64,000 bases of DNA, from NCBI GenBank assembly GCA_020744225.1, contig JAGMWG010000007.1, forward strand, positions 124,001 to 188,000. The letters are read 5' to 3'. Position 1 is the stretch's first letter. Each line of letters opens with the position of its first letter. Positions 11,401 to 22,255 of this stretch are shown one piece after another. A program made the translations under genes and the position numbers. Origin of the DNA: Paraphoma chrysanthemicola (taxonomy: Eukaryota; Ascomycota; Dothideomycetes; Pleosporales; Phaeosphaeriaceae). The notes below the pieces were generated by a model. It saw only the letters and a list, made by a program, of their open reading frames with translations, made no database searches and had not been told where the DNA came from.

Positions 11401-12947
11401 GCATGACGCCTTTCAAGCCATCGGAATTTCTGCAGTACGCCCAGCTGGGTAATGCGGACAACGTTCGACTGAAGGCCTGGGACTGCCTTGTCCGCCTGGG
11501 CGTGTTCCGCAAGGATGTTGTGCTGAAGTTCATGATCCATGAGATTCGTTCGGATCCATCGCCGTACTTTAGACAGCAACTACTGCGCATCTTCAGCTTT
11601 GCGGCCGGCCAGATTGCCACAGGCGACGTCTTCACGCCCGAGAAGCCGACCGAGAACTCCGCAGACACGCTCGTAGTCGAGACGGAAGCCGACACATCCG
11701 ACCGTTCTGGGCAGCTCGCTCGACAGAATCTCAACGGCGCCCTGCGCGGTCTCAAGCGCGACTTGCAGCACAACCAGACCCTCCGCGTCGCTTTGGAGGA
11801 AGCTTTCAAATCCCGGGTCCTTTCTGTCAGCGACATGCTGGAGCTGCTGGACTTCTGCGACATGATCTTCGACCACCTGAAGAAGAACGTCCTGCCAGTC
11901 ATTCTGCACTATCCTCGTAAGTGGAAGATAGAGCATCTCGGACAGGGGCGGCTTCTGTTCACGCGGATGCAAGGCTCAGGAGAGCGGTGCTTCCGATTCA
12001 AGCCAACGCGGCCCCTGGAGCCTGCCCCTCAGGCAGTACCTGCGAAGCCCTTGCAAGTTGCACCACCGCCGCCAGCCCAGGCACCAGCGCCCATTGCACC
12101 GCCAAAGACGAAGCTGTCCCTGAAGATTGGGGGTTTGAAAAAGGCATCATCCGGAATGTCTCCCCCGCCGGCTTCTGCTGTGTCTGCCGACTTAGGACCG
12201 CCCAAATCGAGACAGCAGTCCATGGTGTATTCGCCACCAATCGTGCAGTCCCCGCCTGCTTTGCCTGAATCGACCAAGGCGTCGCCCGTCCTGGCGCCAC
12301 AGGCAGAGAAGCCTGCGTCCAGAGTAGCGACACCAAAGGCCGCGACACCACAGGCCTCGACACCACAAGCCTCGCCGCCGCCAGCCGTGCCAGCGCCCAA
12401 AGCGCCAACACCTACGCCCGCACCTACACCTGTGGTCAAGACGCCTGTGCCTCCGCCTGTGCCAGTCGCTGCACCAAAGCCTCCGCCGGTCAGCGTGCCC
12501 TCAGCTGTGTCTACGCCTGCGCCCATTCGGTCTCCAATCCCGCTTCCGACGACCACGACGAAGCTCAAGATCAAGACCAAGCTTGGTCCCGCGCCATCGT
12601 CGCGTCCATCGTCCGCCGCACCGTCACCGCGAAACACGCCAGCCCCTATGCCTGTCATCAAAGCGCCGACGCCCGCGGCAGCGCCCAAGCAGTCAAAGAG
12701 CAAGAAGAGCAAGATAGTCAAGCTCTCTCTTGCGCCAGAGCTCTTGTCGCGCTTTGCTAATGAGGGCACCAGGAAGCGGAAACTGCAGGTCGCGGACAGC
12801 GAGCGGCCGAACAAGAGGCAGAGCTTGGAGCCGAACGGGGCAGCGAATGGCACGAGCAGGTTGGTGAGGGTGGAGAAGCATGGCGGCGATCGCCCGAAGT
12901 TGATGGTCAAGATGAAGATTGGCAAGGCGAGGTTGCCTGTTGAGTAA
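8455..12947 (+). CDS. TAF2: Transcription initiation factor TFIID subunit 2 (TAF2), 1481 aa
   Basis: Exons 8455-9258 and 9306-12947, with a 47-bp intron (GTAAGT donor, CCCCAG acceptor, phase 0). The N-terminal two thirds have the M1-aminopeptidase-like fold of TAF2: LDISFSPRRVTGKTTLDI, then TRNSPFPGTASCLFPCIDD, then WFMAELYLRELFG. The peptidase zinc site is degenerate: near residue 404 the chain reads VHAVASQW where active M1 enzymes have HExxHxW. This is normal for TAF2, which binds core promoter DNA rather than cutting peptides. HEAT-like helices follow. From about residue 1170 to 1400 the chain is a Pro/Ala/Lys-rich disordered tail ending in basic MKMKIGKARLPVE. It acts in the nucleus within TFIID. 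The next gene downstream is on the opposite strand, 1.3 kb away. Confidence 0.95.
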
Positions 12948-14270
12948 GCTGAGGATGAAGTGAAAGGATGAAGGAGTGTGTATAAGACGAGAATGGAGGG
13001 TTTGCATTTCCAAGGCGTTCAAGGTGGGAATAATAGCATTAAGGGGAAATCAAGCATAGCGAGGGCGTTTAGGTGAGGTTTTACCCGCTTTGCTTTGGAT
13101 GGAGGCATGGATATACCCCTTTCCTCTCCTCGTGGGCAATGGCCTAGGAGCTGAGGCACAGATGGCATTGAGAATCAAAATAGAATACCAATCCTCGTCA
13201 AACATCAATGTGGAGTTTTGCCAAACTACTCTGTATGCATTCTAGATAATTCCGTTGTGTCAAAGGGACCGATCTAGGTACTTTCCTTACAGATTTACCA
13301 AGCAGTTAGTATCTGTATATCTCAACCCGCTTGGATCATCAGAGTACGACATCCATTCCTCGTACCAATCTGATTTCAACCAAGTCATATCATACCATAC
13401 TCCGTAATTGTATTAGCGACCTATTGCGCCAACCGCACCGTTGGAAACTAAATCATATCCCGAACGAGAAAAGTGAGGACTCTGATCTTCCGTTTGCATT
13501 GTTCTGTATTGTTCTGTGAACTACTCGGTAAGGCTAGGCGTCAGAGGTACTACTACTACTAGAATCTGTCCGGGATGAGGCCTGGGGCGTAGATGAATGA
13601 AGTTAACGCCACGTAGAAAAACCTAAGTTAGGTAAAGTCGGCCTGCTGGGATACAAATTGGTTATTTAATTGCGTGAGAAGTGCAGTTGGGAAAGGATGA
13701 CGAGGAGATGAGAGGGAATCGGCTGTGGGAAGAGTATTTACGGTTTCTCGTGTACGATGCTGGATTATGCGGAGTTGTGGAAAAGGACTTGATCCAGTTT
13801 TGGGATATGACGAAATCAACATACACGCGTAGTTGCATAAGCATTCTCACACTTAAAGGGCGACATGGGAACAGCGATATCTGAACGTATAATGCTTAGA
13901 CTCAAGAATCCCTCTTCGTGTCTTGAAAAATGAAAAAGCTAAACTACATATCCGCAAAATGCGCGTTAAAAAGGGTATCAAACTATTCACAATACCACCG
14001 CCCCGTTATCCCGTTCATCTTACATTGTTCGCCAGAGCAGCTTTTTGACGGATTTGATGCCCGATTGGAAAATGGACTCGCTCAGTTCTCCTCCCGCCTT
14101 GGCGCTGGTTGCGGGTGTTGCGGCCACTACACTCTCCATAGCTATTCGCTTCCCTGAATTGATTGCATTTTCTCTTCCCGTTGCCGGGATGGACGTCGGG
14201 TTTGCTACGCTGGACTCTCGCTTGCGTTTCCTTGGACGGCCGCGGCCCCTTACTGCGCAGGTCTTAGTGG
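12948..14270. other. Intergenic between convergent TAF2 and BAH-PHD genes
   Basis: Holds the 3' regions of both genes. Short frames only, for example 13681-13884 on the + strand. No recognisable gene. Confidence 0.4.
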
Positions 14271-15633
14271 CTACGCAGAGGGAGGGTCGGCGGTGGTCTC
14301 ACCGGGCGGATTGGGTTTGTCAGAGGGATCCGGAGCTGCTGTGGCGCTGGTTGTGGGCGAAGGTCCTCGGTTGGTGGCGTCGTGCTTGCCGATGACAGAG
14401 TCGAGGTCGTCATCTTCGGTAGAGGGAGTGACGGTGTCTGCAGGCCCAGCTTTGGCGGCTTCTTGCTGCGGTGGTAATTCGTCGGCGGCCTTCTCGATGA
14501 GCTTCTTGCACAATAGACAGTTGATGTCGACGTTCCAGCGCCGGCTGTCTTGGCCTTCCCGCTTGTCGGTGACGGTGAGGACAACTTTGTTGAGATCTGG
14601 TATGACGAGGCGCGCAGCAAAGGCTGCTTCAACCAGAGACTTTCGAGACATGTTTTTCTTCGTCTTAGCAGGACGGCCGGGTTTCGCGGGTGATTTGTAT
14701 TGCTCCAGAGCATCCACCACAGCTTGTTCTTCGAGACAGCGGGCGTGAAGCCACCCGGAGCAAGACGGACATTCGATGAGCGGCTCGTCCGGATTACACG
14801 GAGCCTTGTCGTTACAGAAGGTGCGCAGTTTCTGTCCTTGTTAGTACATGGTTAAGCACAATTCTCTTGGACGCACCGAAAGCCGTGAACCGGCCGGTTT
14901 CGAAAAGTCACAGGTCTGCCGCCAGAACAGCTGATCCTTCACCGGCCAGTTGCTGTCGGGATCCTCATTCCAATGTACCACCTCGGCTTTGTCCAGGACT
15001 GCGAATGCCTCGATGATATCCATGTGGTTGCTCGCGATGAGCTCGCTCTCGCCGTGGTAGGGTTGCCGTCCGTTGGGGAGATCCTCTGGCCTGTACATCC
15101 AGTAGACTCGCAGATATACATGCGCCGAGTCACCGGCGCGGACTTCGAGGACCTTACCAATCATGGGCGGCTCCTCGCCCGCGACGAAGACGAGCTGATT
15201 GACCTCGAATTCGGCTGTGCTGACTGGACACAAATCAGTACTCTGACGCAAGCCTGGTGGCTAGAAACGTACTCGTGAACTTGCGATACCGCTGCGTGCT
15301 TTCCCATTCCGCAATCGGCTGGACCGTAAAGTGCGTCTCACTCAGCTCGCTCCCTGGGAATGGGTTCTGCTGGACAATCTCCGCACTGAGGGGCATGCTT
15401 TTCCCGCTCCCGGCATCGCCATTGGCAATTTTCTGCTTTTTCTGTGCCTGTGCAGCGCTCTTGGGCGTCTTGATCTTTACGGGGTTGAGCGTGAAGCCCT
15501 TGAAAGCCGTGCCATTGTCAATAGTGGCCCAGTCGATTTTGCGTTTCTTGCTGGTGGCGCTGGAGACGTCTGAATCGTACTTGGTCGCTTCCATGTCTAG
15601 CCTGGGTGTAGATTTGCTCTTCCGGGGAGCCAT
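14271..15633 (-). CDS. BAH-PHD chromatin reader, 422 aa (EPR-1-type architecture)
   Basis: Exons 15273-15633, 14877-15223 and 14271-14831, with introns of 49 and 45 bp. The second has a perfect TACTAAC branch point. The N-terminus is basic and disordered. A BAH domain spans about residues 122-236, with VYWMYRPEDLPNGRQPYHGE and SNHMDIIEA, where BAH readers place aromatic cage residues. A PHD-type zinc finger follows: C242, C248, C257, C260, H265, C268, C341, C344, the full Cys4-His-Cys3 set with an unusually long 72-residue loop before the last pair. In Neurospora a BAH-PHD protein, EPR-1, reads H3K27me3 in Polycomb silencing. That role is inferred here from domain order only. The C-terminal 60 residues are Pro/Ser/Thr-rich. 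Confidence 0.85.
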
Positions 15634-17064
15634 GGCGTTTGAGTGATGTGCTGGGATGCTGCATGATCAGAATGCACTCACCATACGCGACAGCACGATA
15701 TGTGGAATATACATCAAAGCTCAACTGAGCCGTGGCGACAGGTGCAGCTCGTCAACGCGCTGTGCCCGCGTTCGGGGATTAAAACGTTCGGAGTGGACTC
15801 AAGCGAATGCATGCGCGACGATCGACGCGTTGTTGGTGGTTGACGCGCCGTCGGTGATGATGCGTGTTGGAGCTCCGCGTCATGCCGAGACACCCCGACG
15901 GCCCATCTCCATCTCACGTGAGTTCGTTTTCGTCTCGCGCCAGTCCAGCAAATGCATGGACGAGGACTACATACTGTGTAGAAGACACGGAGATGATTCC
16001 TGCGTCAATTTCGATGGCGTGGCTGGCGGCGAGTTTTCCAAGTTTAATTGCTTTTGGCGCAAGCTACATGCCCATAAAGCCTATGTAGGTTACTGCACGA
16101 AGACAAGACCACAACAAACAAGTGTAAGGAGGAGTAAGCATTAGAAGCGATGATTCACAGCAACCATGTTTTTGGCGCATGCAGAGCTGGGGCACAGCGT
16201 CGACGTTTCGTGTACCTGGATCTCGGCAATGCTTCCGCCGACCCCAGACTGCAGATGTTCTGCATGCATTACCAGGATGTTGCTCGACCGGCTGCGGACC
16301 TTGTTTGCTAACGCCGGGCATCCATTACACATTCCTGTCCCCGCCCGCCAACAAAGAAGCCAAGCTCACAGCCACTCTTCACCACATCATCATCGTCCCG
16401 AAGAGGCCAGGAAGGAGCCGAGTGACCGTATGCAGCGCCAAAGCCGGTTTCGCTAGTCCTGTGGGTGCTCACGCCGGTACGGGGTGGATACGATGCGCCA
16501 ATGTCAGTAAGCCATCGTGGTGGCTGCAACGGGAAGCTCGTACTGCGAGTAGGCTGGCGGCAATAAATGATGCCCGTAAACGTGACTGCTTGCAATATTC
16601 GACCTGGACAAACCACAACGTACCCCTTTTGCGTCCAGAGGCCGCGCATGCAGTGATTGAGGACATTGGTCGTCAGCACATCTCGATTCTCCGCCGTCGA
16701 TCTCGCCCAGGACCCTTTGCAGCAACGTCATTCCGCGTAGAATTCCTCCGCGCAGTTCCACCGCACTGGCCGCGTCGCCCTGCCTAAGTTACATACAACC
16801 CTCACCACACAACATCACTGCGGCCAGAACATCTACGACCACTCCCCCCTTCAGCGCAGCAATTTCGTGCTGCCCGCCGGTCGTTACTCTAAGCCCCGAG
16901 CGGCATCGCCTGTGTCCTACCAGCTTGCCGACGCTCCCGTGGCGTGCGTGGCTGATCCCAGAGCCATCGACCACGCGCCATTCGCAGCTGCCGCAACCTC
17001 GTAGGGAGGAGGTCCTTTCCGCCCACACTACGCCAATTGCCTGGTGGCTCCCGCAGCTGCAATC
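15634..17064. other. Divergent intergenic region between BAH-PHD and CAF120 genes
   Basis: About 1.4 kb between two divergent genes, holding both 5' regions. A 202-codon + frame at 16179-16787 has no domain, no coherent composition and no splice links, and is not called. Confidence 0.4.
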
Positions 17065-20000
17065 ATGGGGCGTCCTAAAAGAGGTAATTGAATGCGCCTG
17101 TCCCTGCTGCCCTCCGTCCGTGTCTCTGAGAGCGTCTACTAATGCCACCCGCGTCCGCAGTGCTCTCGTTCATGTCGCAGTGGGGAGGAGGAGCGCACCT
17201 GCAAAAGCAACCACCGTCGAACAACGCGTCGCCCGGCCCAGCCTCACCTGCCCCAGCGTCACCGTCGAGGCAGCAGCACCCGTCAAACGCCTACGCGCAG
17301 TCGGCAACCGCCCTCGACAGCTACAACAACGAGCGCTCGTCGCCCAGCCCCGCGCATCACACCCGCTCCGACTCGCGCCCCTCGTCGCGCCCCATGTCCA
17401 TGATCCAGACGTACCAGCCGCCCGTCATGGAGGTGGGCAAGGACACGCTGCCCGAGCTCCAACGTATCTTTACATTCCTCAACAGTCATTCCAACAAGCT
17501 CTACCAGGAGGGCTACTTCCTCAAGTTCCACGACACGGATGCGCGTACGTCAACCCGCTGAAATCCCGGTCGTGACACTGACAGCATGCAGGCGGTCGCC
17601 CCGCGCCCGATCGGAAATGGCAGGAGTACTTTGTCCAACTCGTCGGCACCATCCTCTCGCTGTGGGACGCGACCGACTTGGACCACGCCGGCGGCGACAT
17701 GGAGGTGCTACCGACGTTTATCAACTTGACAGATGCGGCGATTCACATGGTGCGTCATTCAGCGCAGCAGTGGGCGATGCTAATGATTTCAGATTCCCTC
17801 GATGACGCTGAAAGACGGCAAGAAGCTCGACAATATTCTGAGCGTGTCGACAGCAGCCAGCAACAAGTACCTGTTCCACTTTGACTCGTTCCACGCCCTC
17901 ACACAGTGGACGGCCGGCATCCGCCTCGCCATGTACGAGCAGACGTGTCTGTCGGAAGCGTATACCGGCGCGCTCATTGCTGGCAAGGGAAAGCAGCTAA
18001 ACAATATCCGCTCCATACTCGATCGCCAACACGCCGTCTACGAGGACTGGGTGCGCGTCCGATTCGGTGCGGGAACCCCGTGGCGCCGCTGCTGGTGCGT
18101 TGTGTCGCCGCCGGACCAAAAAGAGTTTGCCAAGCTGCAGAAGTCGGCAAAAAAGTCGAATGCATACGATCGTCCGACAATTTTGAAAGGCGACATCAAG
18201 TTCTACGACACCAAGAAGATCAAGAAGACGACAAAGCCGATTGCAACCGTCAAGAATGCGTTTGCGTGCTATGCCATTTACCCGCAGTCAAAGCAGCTGA
18301 TTGATCAGTCGACGTTGATGAAGATCGAGGGCAAGATCACGGTCCACTCCAGCCCCGAGAGCACGACCGATGGGTTCGTCTTTGTTATGCCCGAAGCTCG
18401 TCCTGCGATTACGGGTTTCGAGATTATGCTCCAGTACCTCTTCCCCGTCTACGACACGTTCAATCTCTACGGCAGGCCTAACAAGCTCGTGGCGGACGTG
18501 CTGGACGCACGAGGACTCATGTTTGCGATGCCCGCGGACAGGCGCTATGGGTACCTGGAGATCTGGGATGTGGTCAATCTGATCAACACAGACGGCAGCC
18601 AGACATGGTCAGAGCGGCAGTGGCGCAAGCAACTTAAGGATCTGACGGCGAAGAAAATGTCAGAGGGCATGGACAGCGACGTTAGCAGCTTTCGGGCAAG
18701 TCGCCGTAACACTGTCAGCCGCGCTGGTTTCACACCTTCGCGCAGTAACCTCCGCTTCGACGAATCAGGCTCGATACGCTCGAATCCGTCGACACGGCGA
18801 TCTTCGCCCACGAGACACGCACAATTCGATGTTGGTCAAGGGCCTCGCCGTGTTGGTACTGCGCCTGCAGCTGGGCCTTTCGTGCCTCCACGCCATCAGC
18901 GGTCCGTGTCTGAAGCAAATGGATATAACAACTACCAGTCAGCGCCGAACCGCTTCGCGCAAGAGCAAATGGCGGACCAGCCGCCGACACCGCCCCCACA
19001 CGGAATCATAAATGGACAGTCCCAGAATGGCCAGTACCGTGAGGCGTCTGACAGTGACGAGAGTCCCATCCACGATCCGAGCATCCTCCCACAGCTTCCA
19101 GTCGGTCCTTCGGTTCCACCGCACGGTCCGGTCGATGTACCGCCTGCTCATGCGCATGCAACCTTCCAGCAGCCGCCCGTGCGCCCAGCCCTGCCTCCAG
19201 CGATGAAGCCGAATGCAGCTGTTGACTCCGCTACGCTGCATCAGATGGCCGACGCGACCAACACTCCGCTTCCAGCAGGCATCGCGGCGGCTGGCGCTGC
19301 AGCGGCGTGGAAGAGTCAGGAGAGCTTCCACAGTCAGCGAAGTGGGGAGTACAACGCGCACGACAACTACGCACAACAGCCTTATCTGAACGCGCGACCT
19401 CCTCCAACCGATCGCAACTCGGGCAGCAGGCTGGCAACGATACCTGCGTCGCCCTACAGCGAGCAGAGCGAATTCATGCAGCGGCCCGATGCATATAAGC
19501 CAACAGCTCCGCCCGTGCCAGAGCATGCAGAACCTCCCCAGCAGTCGAGGCGCGAGCTGCCGCACCGCCCGCATTCTGGTAGCGGCAGCGGCAATATTGC
19601 ACGAAAACCAGTCCCAGGTCGGTCCCCTTCCGCCTCGCAAGAGGCAGACACCCGCTCGATCACCAGCTCAACGCACGACAGTTTACGAGAGATACGGGGC
19701 ATAGTAGTCGACCCGGCGGCTCTCGATTCACTGCACAGACAGCAAAGTGGCTCTAGCAGTCGGTACGACGACGACAATGCCAGCTCAGCCACCCCAGACT
19801 ACGCCAGTGTGGCCAGCGAGGAGATCAGACCCCGCAAGTTGCCCGAGAGACGCGAGGACCGGCCACGTAGCGGTGTTCTAAAGGTAGCTGGCGATCCCAA
19901 TCTCAAGCTGAAAGAAGATATGAACCCTGCAGAGTTGGCTGAGAAGAACAACATCCCAGAGATTGACTTTGGCCGCACATATGAGCTGGACTTCAAGCGA

Positions 20001-21095
20001 CCAGGCACAAGCGGCACCATGACCCAGGCAGCGCACGACGGCAACTCACGGTCCAGGGAGAATCTGGCCACTACGCCCACTGAGCAGCGGCGCCACTCCT
20101 ACATCTCAGGCAGGACGACGCCGAACGCTGCTCTGCACATGCGAAGCGAGTCAAACGCTCAGAATCTGGGAGACTCGCGCACCGTCGCGTGGAACCCCAC
20201 CAAGACCTCGCCCGGCCGCCAGGGTGAACAGCAGGGATTTGATGGCGAGCAGTGGGTCAAGAACCGTGCCTCGCAACAGCCTCAGGGCCTGGTGTACGGT
20301 CACGGCAGAAGCAACTCTCACACGCCTCCGCCGCTTGGAGGCAGACAGAAGTCGGGTGACTGGAGCAATGCCCGGCCCCCCAGTCGTCCGCTTAGTCGGC
20401 CGCAGTCTCGAGGGGCAGAGGCCATCCTCGAGCAGCACACGAAGAAGCTCTCTGCACATGAGCAGATGTACAATGCGCAGAATGCCGCGGCTCCGATGCT
20501 TTCAGGCGTGACCGGACACAAACAGAAACAGCCTTCGGAAGGGTTGATCAGCTTCATCGACAATCGTGAAAAGCAGAGACAATACGCCAAGGACAATCAT
20601 ATTTCGTCTGGCTCCAAGGTCGAGGCGCGCATTTACCAGAAGCAGCATGCACAGAAGCTGGAGGCGCAGGCTCGCCAGCGCGAGATGCAGATGCAACAGC
20701 AGAACATGCAACAGCAAATGCAGAACGCACAGGGTGTGTACCAAGGAACACCGAGCGTGATGGGAATGTCAATGGGAACTCCGTCCGTCATGGGCATGCC
20801 AGTGGGACCCGGAACTCCACAAGGCATGGTCGGCATGGCATACACCAGCCCACAGCAGGTCCCGCCGCAGATGTACCAGCAGGGAGGATATTTCCAGCAG
20901 CCCATGATGACGCCGAACACGAACATGATACCTGGAGGATGGGTGTCGCCCAGCCCGCAAACGCCCCAAGGCCAGTACTTTCAGCAGCCGATGAATTTTG
21001 GCCAGCAGCAGCCAGCCACGCAGCCGTACGGAGCATCTTATGATCGAGAACAGGCGGCAAAGCAGGCGCAGCAGCAGGGATACCAGCGTTGGTAG
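17065..21095 (+). CDS. CAF120: PH-domain protein of the Caf120/Skg3 type (CCR4-NOT associated), 1287 aa
   Basis: Four exons: 17065-17083, 17161-17544, 17592-17749 and 17793-21095. The first exon is only 19 nt (MGRPKR plus one base). Its intron has a CTACTAAT branch and a CCGCAG acceptor, and all phases close. After a Ser/Pro-rich leader comes a PH region from about residue 105 to 240: LYQEGYFLKFHD, then DRKWQEYFVQLVGTILSLWD, then KYLFHFDSFHALTQWTAGI. A second conserved block follows: RVRFGAGTPWRRCWCVVSPP and GDIKFYDTKKIKKTTKPIA. The last 800 residues are disordered, Pro/Ser-rich, then Gln/Met-rich. Yeast Caf120 and Skg3 bind the CCR4-NOT deadenylase and bud sites. The function here is inferred by family. 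Confidence 0.88.
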
Positions 21096-21629
21096 ACTCA
21101 AACGCCTACAGCACCAGGTCCGTCGACAGCATCAAAGAAGTCGAAAGCACCACAGACGTCGACATCGTCACGAACGCCGACAGCATCAAAGAAATTGAAA
21201 GCTCCGCAAATGGCAACATCGTCACGAGCGCCGACAGCATCAGAAAAATTGAAAGCCGCACAAACGTTGAGTTTGTCACGAACGCTGGCAGCATTAAAAA
21301 AATTGAAAGCCCCACACACGCCGACATCGTTACGAACGCCAACAACATCGCAGGCGTCGACAGCATCACGGGGAACGAATACCTCGAAATCTCTTCGCTC
21401 TGCGGACACCGTGACACAACCCTCGTCATCAAATCCTTCCCAGCCATCGTCAAACAGTTCTATGCCCTCGTCGAGCTCGACTCCGCCCTTACCGAAACGA
21501 TATCAGCCCTGGTCACAACGGTACAGTCCCTCACCACTCAGTCAGGTGACTACTGCGCCTCCGACTCCGCCGCGGTCCTTTTCAAGAATCGTTGTCGACC
21601 AGCTTCCAGCGAACCGTCCACAGGGATAG
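21096..21629 (+). other. In-frame open reading extension after the CAF120 stop, with repeats
   Basis: The frame continues open for 177 codons directly behind the CAF120 TAG, in the same phase, to a TAG at 21627. It encodes Lys/Ser/Thr/Pro-rich repeats (TASKKxKAP...TSSRTP), then a Ser/Pro-rich tail. It has no ATG of its own before 21195. It may be 3' UTR with a repeat tract, or a readthrough or former C-terminal extension. The stop context (TAG followed by ACT) is not a classic readthrough signal. Confidence 0.35.
21125..21349. repeat. Tandem 54-bp repeat, four full units and a partial fifth
   Basis: Units start at 21125, 21179, 21233, 21287 and 21341, exactly 54 bp apart. Each begins with a form of GACAGCATC and holds GAAAG about 20 bp in. 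Units differ by scattered substitutions. Because 54 is a multiple of three, several frames stay open on both strands, which explains the long overlapping frames seen here. Confidence 0.85.
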
Positions 21630-22255
21630 ATTGCCCCTCAAAGTACGCACTGTCCTTGGCGCAAGAAATGATTCCACGACGAATAGCACGACATCGAATG
21701 ACATTTTTCTTCGTACATATTGAAGGTTTGCATTATGGTTGTCGATAAGACTTCCTGTGTTTCGGATTTGGGGACAAAACGGTGCATTGGGTTAGAATAT
21801 CATTGCATGGTTTGGATCAGTCAGCAAGTAACCTCAGAGGTCTTCAATACAATAAATGTTGCCTCAGTGTTCTTATCATTTCTGATGTGCGTTCCATGTG
21901 TTCTATGCCGATGACGAAGGGTATATTGCCCGAAAACCAGGCTGTCATCCCTGCTGCGTCGCGCTACCTTATCGCTGGCCATTGTCGCGTGGGAAATATC
22001 CGATGATGACGGGACCTGCAGCCAGATAGTCACTAATCCTTGCTAACTTCCACTTGCAGAACCTTATCGTGAAGGATTGTAGTTGTTATCTCCTTCCCGT
22101 TCAGGCATCGCGGACTGCACTAACTCCAAGCCTATAGCGTCATGGTAGTCAACGCTTCTTTGACATTTACAAAGCTTGTCCGCTGTCTGAAGGCTTGGTG
22201 TGAGGACATTTATACACAATAATCATCCTTCGATTTTATGGTGAAGACGTGAGAG
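21630..22255. other. Intergenic, 5' region of the esterase gene
   Basis: No gene supported. A TATA-like TTTATACACAAT sits about 45 bp before the esterase ATG. Confidence 0.35.

Noticed and set aside
16179..16787. 202-codon + frame upstream of CAF120
   Set aside because: No domain, mixed composition, overlaps other frames of similar length; more likely chance in GC-rich promoter DNA.
17142..17160. ATG 17142 as start of CAF120
   Set aside because: It sits inside a good intron end (CTACTAAT branch, CCGCAG acceptor). Splicing from the ATG at 17065 gives MGRPKRVLSFMSQW.
21125..21349. Possible CRISPR-like array
   Set aside because: Units are directly adjacent without unique spacers, and the DNA is eukaryotic.
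21098..21748. Long overlapping frames on both strands in the repeat tract
   Set aside because: The 54-bp unit is a multiple of three, so several frames remain open at once. Repetition alone explains them.
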